NCBI GenBank assembly: GCA_019426215.1
Contig: CM033401.1
Span: 6,081,134 to 6,145,133, forward strand
DNA length: 64,000 bases
Direction of reading: 5' to 3'
Source of the DNA: Buddleja alternifolia
Taxonomy: Eukaryota > Streptophyta > Magnoliopsida > Lamiales > Scrophulariaceae
The notes under the pieces were generated by a model. It saw only the letters and a list, made by a program, of their open reading frames with translations. It was not told the DNA's origin and made no database searches. The position numbers and the translations under genes were made by a program. Positions 1-11,832 of this stretch are shown piece by piece (the first letter of the stretch is position 1; every line of letters begins with the position of its first letter).

Positions 1-1524
1 AATGTAGTGGCCGATGCACTGAGTAGAAAGACAGAGCGTGCGGCGATCTCCTTAGCCAAAGGGAATGTCCACGAGAAGATCAAGGAAGACCTGGAGCACG
101 ACCCAACGGCCAAGGAGTTGATGAGGCTTGCCAAGGAGGGCAAGACTCGACAATTTTGGGTAGAGGACGACTTACTCTACAGCAAGGGACGACGGTTATA
201 CGTTCCAAAGTGGGGCAACCTACGGAGGGACCTTATTAGAGAGTGTCAGGACACCAAATGGGCGGGACACCCCGGCCAAAAGAGAACTATGGTGCTATTG
301 GAGACAGCATACTTTTGGCCTCAAATGAAGGATGGCGTGGAGGTTTATGTGCGAACGTGTCTTGTGTGTCAACAAGACAAGATGGAAAACCGACAACCAG
401 CGGCCCTATTAGAGCCTTTATCCATCCCTAACCAACCTTGGGAGTCCATCTTGATGGACTTCATTAGTGCCTTGCCAAAATCCTAGGGTTCGAGTTTATT
501 ATGGTGGTGATAGACCGGTTCTCCAAGTATGGGAGCTTCATTGCCTGTTCGAGTGATTGCACGGCGGAGGAGGCAGCAAAGGCATTTTTCAAGAATGTTG
601 TGAAGTATTGGGGGCTGCCCAAGAGCATTATATGTGATCGAGACCCTCGCTTCACCGGACGACTATGGATGGAGCTTTTCAAGATTCTGGGTTCGGAGTT
701 ATGCTTCTCCACAAGCTTTCACCCACAAACCGACGGCCAAACTGAGAGGGTGAATGCCTTATTGGAATGTTATCTTCGGCACTTTGTGAGTGCCAATCAA
801 CACGATTGGGCAAAGCTTCTTGATGTGGCCCAATTCTCATACAACTTGCAAAGGAATGAGGCTACAGGGAAGAGCCCTTTTGAGTTAGCGACGGGACAAC
901 AACCACTCACACCTCACACTTTGGCTATATCTTTCGATAGTGCAAAGTGTCCCGAAGCAGCAAAAATGGCAAAGTCGTGGGCAGAGCAATCTGACTTAGC
1001 CAAATCTTTCTTGGAGAAGGCTCGACGAAAGATGAAGAAATGGGCCGACCCCAAGAGACGACACTTGGAGTTCAATGTTGGCGACAAAGTGTTAATCAAG
1101 CTAATCCCGCAACAATTTAAAGCATTTCGGGGCACGCACAAGGGGTTGGTGGGGAAGTACGAGGGTCCTTATCCGGTGGTCGCCAAGGTTGGAAAAGTTT
1201 CATACCGGCTCGACCTTCCAAGCACATTGAAGATTTATCTGGTCTTTCATGTGAGCATGCTATGACCATACCAAGGGATGAGGAAGATCGAAGCCGAGGA
1301 GAATCACATCGAGCACCTCTCGTGGTAACCAAGTCATTTGACAAAGAGATTGAAGAGGTTATAACTCACAAGGTTGTAAGGCGTCGAGGAATCAAGCCCA
1401 CTCATTACTTTATCAAATAGAAGGGGCTACCCGAGTCCGAGGCAACGTGGGAATCACAAGACGACTTGTGGCAGTTCCAAGATCGCCTTCAACAATACGA
1501 GGCGACGAGGGCGTCGCCACATTA
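1..1524 (+). pseudogene. Ty3/gypsy chromovirus pol remnant (RNase H end, integrase, chromodomain)
   Basis: Decayed 3' end of a retrotransposon polyprotein; the 5' part lies outside the window. It opens with the RNase H end motif VADALSR. The integrase zinc finger follows at 250-385 (GHPG, then CLVCQ); its first expected His is Gln (ECQDTKW). The catalytic core shows its Asp in LMDFIS (about 453-470), the second Asp in CDRDPRF (about 634-655) and the Glu in DGQTERVN (about 730-755). A chromodomain-like tail at 1345-1505 (VVRRRGIKPTHYF, then KGLPESEATWE) marks a chromovirus. One missing base creates the stop at 484-486, a TGA lies at 1263-1265 followed by a frame change, and a TAG replaces a conserved Trp near 1420. 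Only genomic integration is inferred for the ancestor; this copy cannot be active. Confidence 0.93.
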
Positions 1525-1536
1525 GGTGGGGGAGGA
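1525..1536 (+). other. Polypurine tract
   Basis: GGTGGGGGAGGA sits directly against the TG that opens the LTR, the usual place for the primer of plus-strand synthesis in an LTR retrotransposon. Confidence 0.8.
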
Positions 1537-2032
1537 TGTCATGTCCTGGCAATTCTCAAGACCTCTTCCCACAAATGAGGTTCCAAAGTGTTAAATCTCT
1601 ACACTACCTTGTATATATAGTAGTGAGTAGAATTATGTAGAATTGTTCTAGATGTGTAGAGACTTTGAGGAATTCTCTAGAATTATGTAGAATCATGTAT
1701 AGCTAGAATTCTCTAGAAAACACCATGTAAATATCTAGTAGAATTCTCTAGATCGTCGATTATAGCCGTTAGATCAAATTGATCACAACCGTCCATTTGT
1801 CCATTCTCAAATGGACTACTATAAATAGGGGGCTAGGCATCATTTGTAACCATACACAATTTGGAGAGCAATACAAGCACTTAAGAGTTTTCTAAACACT
1901 CTCGAGTTCTTTACTTAAATCCCGAGCACACGAGCACGAGTTAGAGCGAGGCTGACTTAGCAATCCTTGCAAGAGGCGGGGCGACTAGCTAAGTGCCGCA
2001 CCAGGCGTTAGTAAGAGACTAAGTCCGTGACA
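1537..2032 (+). mobile_element. 3' LTR of the chromovirus
   Basis: A 496-bp LTR that starts TGTCATGTCC after the polypurine tract and ends GTCCGTGACA, giving short TGTCA/TGACA inverted ends. It holds a TATA box (TATAAATA, 1820-1827) and several copies of GAATTCTCTAGA at 1670-1755. The 5' LTR is outside the window, so LTR divergence and the target duplication cannot be read. Confidence 0.9.
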
Positions 2033-3412
2033 TATAGCTATAGCTATAGAATAGAATATCTATTAAAAATGGAAGCTAAACAATATGTAGAATAACATTG
2101 AACCAACATACCGCCATAGCCCCCCCCCCCCCAGTTGTCACTGCAATTGTCGTAGACGTCCACCCGCCACCTTTGCTGCTCAAACACCCTTCCCCAGACA
2201 CCTACACTCCTCGCCAAATCTCCGACCACCCTTCCATACCAGTCTTCGTCGTCGCCACTGACATTCTAATCCATAAAGGGCTTTGGATTTTTATAGACCT
2301 AGTGTATCTGGACATATATATTATGTATATATAACAAATAAATAAATATATATATATATATATTAATGAATTATGAAATTATAATTAATAATATATATAA
2401 TATGTATAAATATAAATATAAAAGGTTAAATGTGGGTCATTGATCTATATCAAGATCTAAAGTTATTATTATTCAGCTAAATAAACATCTTAAATTTAAT
2501 ATTGATCATCAATTTTTAACATATGTTTACCACTCGCAAAACACGTGAGTGGCACGCATGGGGGCGTGCTTCAATAAATAGTATTATTCATTCATAACAA
2601 TACTTTGTAATAAAAGAATTATAATAATACTTGATATTAATACTAAACAATTAAGTAATGACAAAAGTAATAATTGATACTAATTAAAAATAGTAGGGAA
2701 GTCCTTTATTATTTGGTTCTATGCTCTTAATTAATTTATATTTTCTTTTTTAAATAGTGATAATTAAATTTCTACACTCTTAATCTTTCTTTAATAATAT
2801 TTTATTTTATAACATCACTATATAAAAAAGAAAGTATAAATCAATTTGAAGCATAATATTATTAAAGAAAGATTAAGAGTGTAGAAATTAATCATCACTA
2901 TATAAAAAAGAAAGAATAAATTAATTTGAAGCATAAACATATTGGGTTGGGCATGTACATTGGCTCTTGAATTAAACGTAGTCTCAAGGTTTGTACACTG
3001 AACAAACAATTTCTACAAAAAACATTTAATTTGAACACAATTTCTACAAAATGGTTTATTGTTCACACTTATCTGATGGTCAGTGCAAAATAGTATGTTG
3101 CTATCTTTGCAAACAACTCAAAATTTCTGTTGCTTGTGGAAAAGCTTACACCATTGCTAGGGATAAGCAGAAAACTACCTCAATTTTAAAGTTTAAAACT
3201 ACAAATATGAGGGAAACATGGAAAATTAAAGATGGAATGAGTATTTAGAGAAGAGGTGAAAGTCTTTTGAAATTTAAGAGAATAATTGTAATTAGTTATC
3301 TATTTAACAATATTGGATGTATTTGAAGCAAGACAAAAGAAAAGATGCGACATTGAACCATTCAACTTGATTTAATATTAAACTCAACTTAACAGAAACA
3401 TTGAACTAACTA
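2033..3412. other. AT-rich intergenic stretch with simple repeats
   Basis: No supportable gene. It contains a run of 13 C at 2120-2132, a (TA)n tract near 2347-2362 and the inverted/direct repeat cluster at 2767-2935. An open frame at 3051-3248 (65 codons) has no recognisable domain and no splice context. Confidence 0.6.
2767..2935. repeat. 34-bp perfect inverted repeat interleaved with 43-bp direct repeats
   Basis: Bases 2767-2800 are the exact reverse complement of 2856-2889. A 43-bp block at 2813-2855 recurs at 2893-2935 with a few changes, so one inverted arm lies between the direct copies. It could be a nested small transposon or a template-switch product. Confidence 0.85.
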
Positions 3413-3421
3413 ATTATGATA

Positions 3422-4259
3422 GGCTGATGATATAGACAGAGCAATTCTCCTCTTGCCAGAGCAATATAATTGAATTACCTTTTGTACCCTTTACAATCAA
3501 AGATCATAATTTAATTATTTAATGTTATTAATAAATTTTCCCAAAATAAACCGTATGTACAAGGAAAGGTGAGGATGGCAATCAATTAACATTTGACTGA
3601 GTATCAATTGCCAAATTTACTTTTTAAGTTTCTCCTCCTAGTAAATAAATTATGCCTATTTTCCTCGGCATTTTTTTCCAGCTTTTTATTATAAAAACTC
3701 ATTCTACACAACATTTAGGATTAATAATTTTATGAACTCAATTGTCCATAGCTTCTAGTTGGATTAAAAATTTATCAATTGCATTGTTTGTGTATAAATT
3801 TATTATTTAAATTTTAAAATGCAATCGATTCGAAAGGAAAGACCATTATGTTTTTTATGAATACATTTTACCCCAATAAATCAGTCAATAAAAATGAAAT
3901 AAAAATATAAACACAAAATTATACGTCTGTGGATAACTATTCACGAATTATCTTTAGTTGAGTTCTGGGAACAAATATCATAATGTTGCTTATTAGTAAT
4001 TTGTTACAATAAAAAGGAAAATACAAAATTAGTCATATTCCTAGAGAAGAAATATGGGGAACCGTCTTCACCAATCAAGAAGTGATGAAGTGATTTCCAT
4101 TTTTCAATCAGGAAAGAGTTGGACAGGCTGGTAGTTTCCCTTTTTTCAATAGGAGAAACATTGATAACAAAATGTTTCACTTGACTATAAAGGGCAAAAA
4201 AGAGAATTTAACAATTTTGCTCTGGGAAGAGGAGAATTGCTCTGTCTATATCATTAGCC
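3422..4259. mobile_element. Mutator-type TIR element (non-autonomous)
   Basis: Terminal inverted repeats of about 80 bp: the left end opens GGCTGATGATATAGACAGAG and the right end is its imperfect reverse complement, ending ATCATTAGCC. A perfect 9-bp target duplication ATTATGATA lies at 3413-3421 and 4260-4268. The 838-bp interior has no coding frame. The 9-bp duplication fits Mutator-like transposition. Confidence 0.88.
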
Positions 4260-4268
4260 ATTATGATA

Positions 4269-4689
4269 TAATAATTTCAAGTTAATGCATGACAATAATA
4301 ACAATTATTTCCTTTTATTAGAGGATTATATTAAATTCATTACTATGGAGTTATTTTAGTCTTAATAAAAAAGTTAAGAAGCGTAAATCATCCGATACCA
4401 TTCATACTTTTAGAATAGTTATTTATTATTTAATTATTATTTATTTTTTAGATTTATTTATTTATATATTTATTTTTATTATTTATATTTATCATTATTA
4501 TTACTACTACAATAAAATTATATTATATATATATATATTCAGATTCTTGTGAACCATTCACATTAGAATAATATATACAATGAACAAGTTTATTTACTAT
4601 TAATTACAAATTCGTGCACATTCATTTGGTAACAATAATTTTATTTTAATGCAATTGACTTTTCCCAAAAACAAAAAAAATAATAAATG

Positions 4690-4725
<36 letters not shown>

Positions 4726-5090
4726 CAGTATATGATATGGGGCCTATTCTTGAACACAATTCTGTGAAGCTACGGAGCCCACCAAAGGAGAAGCCCAAGC
4801 GTGAAAGAAAAAGGCCCGTTTGGTGATCTGACTTTATTTGAATGAGATTGTTAGACAATTCCTTGCATTTAGTAATCTGTTGCTTAATTTTAGTTCAGTA
4901 TTGTTGATGTTATTTCATGTCCGTGGTGGTCTGATAAGCGGAGCGGATCTTCTATCCCACATTAATGTCACACAATGGTGTCACATCAATGTGAAATTAA
5001 CAATGAGGAACACAAATTTGAAACGAATTAAGCAGAATCTATTTTCCTCAATATTCTCTCCCCTTTCTCAATTATTCAGGAGTTGGTTTC
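4269..5090. other. AT-rich intergenic stretch
   Basis: Contains a (TA)n tract at about 4690-4723 and a short repeat of ATTAATGTCACA/ATCAATGTGA type near 4960-4995. No supported gene. Confidence 0.5.
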
Positions 5091-5099
5091 TAACTCGTA

Positions 5100-5510
5100 T
5101 GGAAACAATTGAATTTCAAGCCTATCAGCATACTATTTTTGGTGTTGAACTTAGAGCCATTCAAAAAGGACTGGAGCTTGCTTGGCACATGAAGATGACC
5201 AACATCTCCCTTGAAACTGACTGTTGGGAACAATGCATTTTCCCATCGCCATTTTGATGTTATATCCTGCATTTCGAGCCTCTTAAACCTTTCTTAGCAC
5301 ATGAACATCTACCATATTTGGTGAGAAGCGAATATAGTGGCAGACTCGTTAGCAAGAAATGGTTTGAATCACGACATGACAATACTTGAGCCTCCAACTT
5401 TGGATTATATCATACACCTTGAACAAGATAAGGTGGGTCACACTTGGCCCAGAGCTACGACTGTTAACCTGGGTTGGTCGGGTTAGTTTTTCTGGGGTCG
5501 TCCCCTCATT
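5100..5510 (+). pseudogene. LINE-type RNase H domain relic with 3' tail
   Basis: Remnant of the C-terminal RNase H domain of a plant non-LTR retrotransposon. The first half reads VELRAIQKGLELAWHMKM then LETD (5145-5220). After a frame break the second half, from 5325, reads EANIVADSLARNGLNHDMTI and runs to TAG at 5484-5486. The E-A-N-x-V-A-D-x-L-A pattern is typical of this family. The bases across and after the stop (CTGGGTTGGTCGGGTTAG, then a CCCCT stretch) resemble the tail of the minus-strand LINE relic at 27930 and of the SINEs in this window. Broken, not functional. Confidence 0.75.
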
Positions 5511-5792
5511 CGCAGTTGATGCTCAGCATTTATTGTAATAAATCTCATACAATGTATATTTATAAATATTAGTCTTGCAAACAGAATCAAACATTTAATA
5601 CTTTAAGATATGCTACACAAACAGAACATAATTGCTTACAATTTCTACACATTTGAACACATTATAACTTGATTTTCCAGAACCCACGCATGGTTGCACC
5701 TTCTTCCCGGGCTAGCACATTGTAGGATAATTATCTTCCTTCTTACAGAGAGTTTATCACCTGGATAGTCATTACTAGTTTGAATAGATCCG
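5511..5792. other. Intergenic, downstream of the minus-strand LRR gene
   Basis: No gene seen. This would hold the 3' UTR of the minus-strand gene ending at 5793. Confidence 0.4.
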
Positions 5793-8700
5793 CTAGTGAT
5801 CAATATACAAGGTGGGCACACTCACAATGTTGATCCAATCCTCACCTTGCTCCTTGCATATTCGTTCTTTCAATTTGGGACAATCTTTCACCATGAGACA
5901 TTTGAGAGAAGTTGGTAAACCCTCTTCGGGCAAGCAGCAGAGCTCGGGACAGTCAATTATCTCCAAATGTTGAAGGGAAATCAAGTATGAAAGAGACCGA
6001 AGATCAACAAGTTTTGGACAGTATTTAATTATCAGCTCTTTAAGACACGGGAAATCGCCATCTGCAACACCTGTCCATTTTTCCAAATTAAACATCCCAT
6101 CAAATGATAGTTTTTCCAACTGAGGAAATGCGTGTTTTTCCCCGTTATCTTCCTTTCTACAAAATAATTTGTCGATATCTACCACTCCTTCCATTTTAAC
6201 AATATTCAAAAACTTCAACGATGGCAACTCCCCCAATGATGGCAATTTCTCACAATATCTACACGCATGCAAGGTTATGCTGGATATTTGAGTGAAAGAC
6301 GGATCACTCATCCAAGATGGAAGTAGCCCGCCACAGAAATAAACTATTGTTAACTCACGTATGCCAAAATGGGGCTGAAGAGATTCCAATATTTCCTCTT
6401 CAATGGTAATTTTGGCATCTTGGAGACCACTCCATATGAATTCTAATATTGTAAGGTCCTTTTTATCACATAGAAGTGCTTTTCCAGCTTCCTCCTTATT
6501 CGAGATGTTCTCCAGCTTCGTAATGCAAAGTGATCCTTTCAGTTTATTCATAGTCCTCAGCTCTCCAATGCGGGTTCCATCTTTGGTGCCAACAAGAAAT
6601 GTACCCAGTGTTTGCAAATTTGTCAATTTTCCAATTCCAATTGGCATTGATAGTAATAGAGAGGAAATATCAAGAACCAAATGCTGCATGTTTATCAACT
6701 TGTACATGCACTTGGGTAATCCGCAGAGCCTGAGACATCCAATGAGTATTAGAGTCTCTAAACTGCCCAAGGAATCTACTGATTCGGGCAACCGTCTGAT
6801 GGGCGTTTTGGACATATCAAGATACTGCAATGCCTTAAGATTTTCAATAGAACTCGGTAACTCCACTATATTTGTGCAACTCAAATCTAAAGTTGTTAAG
6901 AACTTTAGCTTCAAGAACAGATCATTCAATAGTTTCTCAAGTTTAGAACTATAACACTGATGTAACAAAAGCGTCTTCAAACGACTGCATTTTGTGAGAA
7001 TCTCAAAGTGAATTTGACCAATCCCCTCAAAAATCAAGGACAAGTGCTCAAGCTCGGCCACATCTGTGTCAATGTCCAAACTTTTTCTATACTGAATGTT
7101 TAAATATTCTTTGTTGAAGAAAACATTTTTCTCATTTCCAACTTTATACCTCATTTGATCAGCTAAGTGATCATATCCAGAGTGAAAAATGTAATTCGAC
7201 CTTACCAAGTTATCAAAGCATCTAATTGCCACTGCCTCCCTTTTGCCATTTTGCTCGGAGTTTATTAAACCTGCCGCAAGCCATGACCAAATCAACGTGT
7301 CCCTAGTAAATACGTAATCAGCAGGAAATATTGAGCAATAAAGTATGCATTCCCTCATATACCCTTCTCTCTCTAGTATCACATCAACCGGCACTTCTAG
7401 GTTAGTAACAACGTCTTCTGCCAAGGTAATATCCTCTGATGTTGCCGTAGGGGCTAATGAGGGAGGAGGACTTAAAGGTGGCATTATCTGGAATTAGGAT
7501 AACTACATTTCATTAAAGGTGAAGTAAAGTATCTATGATGAAAAGAACAAAGATGTAAAGCTTCTTACAGATTTAAGTATTAAGTCAAAGAGCGGGGCGA
7601 AAAACATTATTCTCCTGAACATTCATAATATACTCAAGCAGATGATCATGCTCACTAACTAAAATATGATGAACTGTTGTTTGATTTCATCTGCAATAGA
7701 TCCAAAAAGAATATTGATAATCCTACAACAATGTGTTAATGCTGGAAGACTTAGCTGCTTAAGCTTTTTTGTTGTAGTGTACTCTTTTTTCACCAAAAAA
7801 GAAAAAGTGTAAATGCTACAACAATTTATTGTTTATAAAACAATAACCTCTTCCAACAAATGACTACTCTGATCATGATTTTAATAATCTATCAATCCAG
7901 AAAATCCTTCTCACGAATCTTGAAATAGAAATCCAAAGGTGTGCTGATACAAGACTTAGACATATTAAACAGGGATTAATGTAAGCATAAATCCAACTAG
8001 TAAAACAATGTAATCAGAGCTGATAATTACCACAGTTTGAAAATCCACTTCTAGGTTAGTAACATCGTCTTCTGCCAAGGTAATCTCCTCTGACGTTGCC
8101 GTAGGAAGGGCTAATGAGGAAGGAGGACTTGGAGGTGGCCTTATCTGGAATTAGGATAACTACATTTCATTAAAGGTGACAAGCAAAGTATCTATGATGA
8201 AAAGAACAAAGACGTAAAGCTTCTTACAGATTTAAGTATTAACTCAAACAGTAGGGCTTAAAAAATTATTCTCTTTAACATTCATATTATACACAAGCAG
8301 GTGATTATGCTTACTAACTAAAATAATGATGAAGTGTTGTTTGATTTCACCTGCAATAGATCCAAAAAGAATATTGATAATGCTACAACAATGTGTTAAT
8401 GCTGGAAGACTTAGCTGCTTAAGCTTTTTTGTTGTAGTGTACTCTTTTTTTCACCAAAAAAGAAAAAGTGCAAATGCTACAACAATTTTATTGTTTATAA
8501 AACAATAACCTCTTCCAACGAATGACTACTCTGATCATGATTTTAATAATCTATCAATCCAGAAAATCCTTCTCATGAATCTTGAAATAGAAATCCAAAT
8601 GTGTACTGATACAAGACTTAGACATATTAAACAAGGATTAATGTAAGCATAAATCCAATAGTAAAATAATGTAATCGGAGCTGATAATTACCCTCGTCTG

Positions 8701-10579
8701 ATAATTTTCTATGAACTTTTCAATGCGTTCTTCGAAGGTTGCCACTGACGTTGCCGTAGGAGGGGCCAATGAGGAATGAGGACGTGGAGGTGGCCTTATC
8801 TGGAATTAGGATAACTACATTTCATTAAAGGTGACAAGTAAAGTATCTATGATGAAAAGAACAAAGACATAAAGCTTCATACAGATTTAAGTACTAAGCC
8901 TAAGAGCGGGGCGAAAAAAATTATTCTCCTTAGCATTCATATTATACATAAGCAGGTGATTATGCTTACTAACTAAAATATGATGAAGTGTTGTTTGAAT
9001 TCATCTGCGATAGATCCAAAAAGAATATTGATAATGCTACAACAATGAGTTAATGCTGGAAGACTTAGCTGCTTAAACTTTTTTGTTATAGTGTAATCTT
9101 TTTTCACCAAAAAAAAAAAAAGAAAAAGTGTGAATGCTACAACAATTTTATTGTTTATAAAACAATAACCTTTTTTGACGAATGACTACTCTGATCATGA
9201 TTTTAATAATCTATCAATCTAGAAAATCCTTCTCACGAATCTTGAAATAGAAATCCAAAGGTGTGCTGATACAAGACTTAGACATGTTAAATAAGGATTA
9301 ATGTAAGCATAAATTCAACTAGTAAAATAATGTAATCAGAGATGATAATTACCATATTCTGAAAATCCACTTCTAGGTTAGTAACGTCGTCGTCTGCCAA
9401 GGTGATCTCCTCTGACGTTGCCGTAGGGGCTAATGAGGAAGAAGGACTTGGATGTGGCATTATCTGGAATTAGGATAAATACATTTCATTAATGGTGACA
9501 AGTAAAGTATCTATGATGAAAAGAACAAAGACGTAAAGCTTCTTACAGATTGAATTTAAGTATTAACTCAAAGAGTGGGATTATTCTCCTTAACATTCAT
9601 ATTATACACAAGCAGGTGATTATGCTTACTAACTAAAATATGATGAAGTGTTGTTTGATTTCATCTGCAATAGATCCAAAAAGAATATTGATAATGTATG
9701 CTGATACAAGACTTAGACATATTAAACAAAGATTAATGGAAGCATAAATCCAACTAGCAAAATAATGTAATCGGAGCTGATAGTTACCACCACCTGAAAA
9801 TCCACTTTTCTTTTCGCTATATTAACATTTGGTCGTATAGACTGAAATCGCGCTAATGTGTCCCAAAAGTGAGCTATCAGCGATGTCATTATTCTTATTT
9901 TCACTGCTCCTCTTCTCGGAATAGCTCCACTTGTTCGATTTTCTGTCGACCCAATGTTGACCGCTGCTACGACAATGATCACCAGATTTAACATGAAAAA
10001 CACCTCGAACGGTGAGATTTTTAACACACTCAGTAATGGCAAGATCCAAATACAATAAGCAATTCGAGAAATAACCAGCAACAATGAGTGGTACGCAACA
10101 TCAAGTCCAGGTACTAAATCTCGACTAGTTTCTTGTTTTTCTTCATTTCTTTTCATGAATAATAGCCTTCCGATGCTCGAGAAAACCGCCGAAGCATACA
10201 AGGCTAGGGCACAACTGACTAGACTGAGAAGCATCATTGAACGGAGAGATAATATTTCTACCGCCCGTTTGGTTGCAAACATGTAATGCACAAGAGAGGT
10301 GGTCATTACAGCTGAAAGGAGCACGAATGTAAACTCTCTCACTAGTCCTAGCCAGCCTCCAACATTTACAAACATAATTTCGCGAATCAGAAAACAGATA
10401 GTTGAGGTGAACACAGATGTTTCTATTATCAAATTCGGGGTGATACGTACGAGCATCGCAGCAAACAAATCGATGGCGAGACAGAGACAACAGAACCGCA
10501 GAATATCCCGGTGATTATTTCCAGATGGCACTCCCAAAAATTGACCCATCGATCTCATCCAGGCTTTGATTTGGGCCAT
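5793..10579 (-). CDS. Predicted membrane protein fused to NLR winged-helix and LRR domain (5 exons, no NB-ARC)
   Basis: Exon model on the minus strand: 10579-9788 (264 codons), 9463-9353 (37), 8799-8692 (36), 8144-8031 (38) and 7487-5793 (564 plus stop), about 939 residues. All introns start GTAA and end TTCCAG, and all junctions are phase 0. Exon 1 encodes about six hydrophobic segments (near residues 27-46, 50-70, 76-98, 113-135, 162-185, 190-210). The three middle exons are Pro/Ser/Thr-rich then acidic (PTATSEEITLA). The last exon starts with the same peptide, then has a winged-helix motif (CILYCSIFP, about residue 423) and roughly 400 residues of CNL-type LRRs ending CPKLKERICKEQGEDW. P-loop, kinase-2 and GLPL are all absent, and the MHD position reads YKVGNEKN. 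If translated it would place an LRR domain at a membrane; that is inference. The alternative is a membrane-protein gene beside an LRR pseudogene. Confidence 0.68.
7440..9800 (-). repeat. Four tandem ~655-bp units, each carrying a mini-exon and its intron
   Basis: The mini-exon recurs at 7487 (start of the LRR exon), 8144, 8799 and 9463, spaced 657, 655 and 664 bp apart, with near-identical introns between. A fourth intron (9464-9787) lacks about 220 bp, and exon 1 ends in the same VDFQ peptide as the mini-exons, so it too derives from the unit. Each mini-exon is 108-114 bp with phase 0 at both sides, so copy number can change without shifting the frame. Confidence 0.88.
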
Positions 10580-10738
10580 CCTTATTACTTCTATTACACT
10601 TTCTTTCCAAGTAGATTAAACAAGGAAATCAATAAATGCTTTCAGAGGAATTAAACAGGAGAATTGAAGAGAACAGAAACCCTTTCGAGGCGTGAGCTAG
10701 AGCCGCCCAGTTGACTACTTTCGTATTTCTTGGCAAAC
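10580..10738 (-). promoter_or_regulatory. Putative leader/promoter zone of the membrane-LRR gene
   Basis: This is the sequence directly upstream of the ATG at 10579 on the minus strand, bounded by a TA/CA microsatellite at about 10739-10776. No clear TATA box was found, so the assignment rests on position only. Confidence 0.3.
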
Positions 10739-11389
10739 ATATATATATACACACACATATATATATATATATATATGGTATGATTAAATGCATCCTAAAG
10801 ATCCAATCTAGACCATTTAAATCATTTTATCCCAAGGTTCATAATTAAAGCCATTATTTCGGTTTTAATTTTTAATTTAATGATGATAGGGGCATTTTAG
10901 TCAATAGATCTAACATACCTATGCAAATAACATGCAGGATCAAAATCAAATCCCTTATTATACGCAATAACATATTCATCTTCCCTTTTTAATTTTTCAT
11001 TCCAATTTCAGCTCCCAGAAAGTTACAATTGATACAGAAAACCTTAAATTCATATTCAATTCATATATCATCAATTCATCATCGGCAATTTCAGCTCGGA
11101 ATCATCGACAATTCAACATCAATATAAGATATATTCATCGTCAATTCATTACCGTCATCAATTGGGCGTTCTTTCAAACATTAGCATAGTTTTTTATTAC
11201 GTTTTCATGGCTGAGATCGACACAGGTATGCGTAATTATCATCATATCTTCTGAGTTTTACGGAAAATGTATGTTTATGCTGTACATCGGCTTAGACGTT
11301 AATATACAGCATATATAAGTGTGATATAGAACAGCGTATACCAGAAATTACAATTGGTTTAATTGATCATGCAGCCAGTTTTTGTGTAT

Positions 11390-11790
11390 ATATTATACAG
11401 TAAATTAATCACCATTATACAGTATATTATATTACATTATACAGTTCATATAATGGGGTTATACAGTGTGGAATTAAATGCAATCCTCACAGTCAGTTGA
11501 ATACTATATACAGTAGAATGTACATAGGTATACAGTTAGCACAATAGTGATATACAGTGCATGTTAACACATTATACTTTTATGATACATTAACTAATTA
11601 AACAGTGTACAGAACATTTATTGATTTTATACAGCGGGTTATTCAATATTATACAGTAAGAAGTCTCGTTAATTATTCTATATTATATGTTAACACATAC
11701 TGTTTGTTACATATTAACATACTGTATATCACATGTATATTTACTGTATAATATTATATAAGTTACTGAATATTGTTTGTTTACATAGTG
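11390..11790. repeat. Left subterminal cluster of TTATACAGT-like motifs
   Basis: About ten copies of ATTATACAGT/TATACAGT lie between the left end of the Mutator-like element and the transposase exons, mostly in one orientation. Confidence 0.75.
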
Positions 11791-11832
11791 TATAATAGTA
11801 ATACACATAATGCATGTTATGATGTGTTATAC

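Noticed and set aside
3051..3248. Possible small Cys-rich protein (65 codons)
   Set aside because: Internal cysteines suggested a secreted peptide, but there is no signal peptide, no spacing pattern of a known family and no supporting context.
6403..6954. 183-codon plus-strand frame
   Set aside because: Antisense to the LRR exon of the minus-strand gene; shadow frame.
5793..7484. Ordinary truncated NLR pseudogene starting at the ATG at 7484
   Set aside because: The frame extends upstream to a splice acceptor shared with three other mini-exons, so the ATG is probably internal. A simple pseudogene remains the fallback reading.
8326..8508. 60-codon plus-strand frame
   Set aside because: Lies in a repeated intron of the minus-strand gene and is not conserved as coding in the other intron copies.
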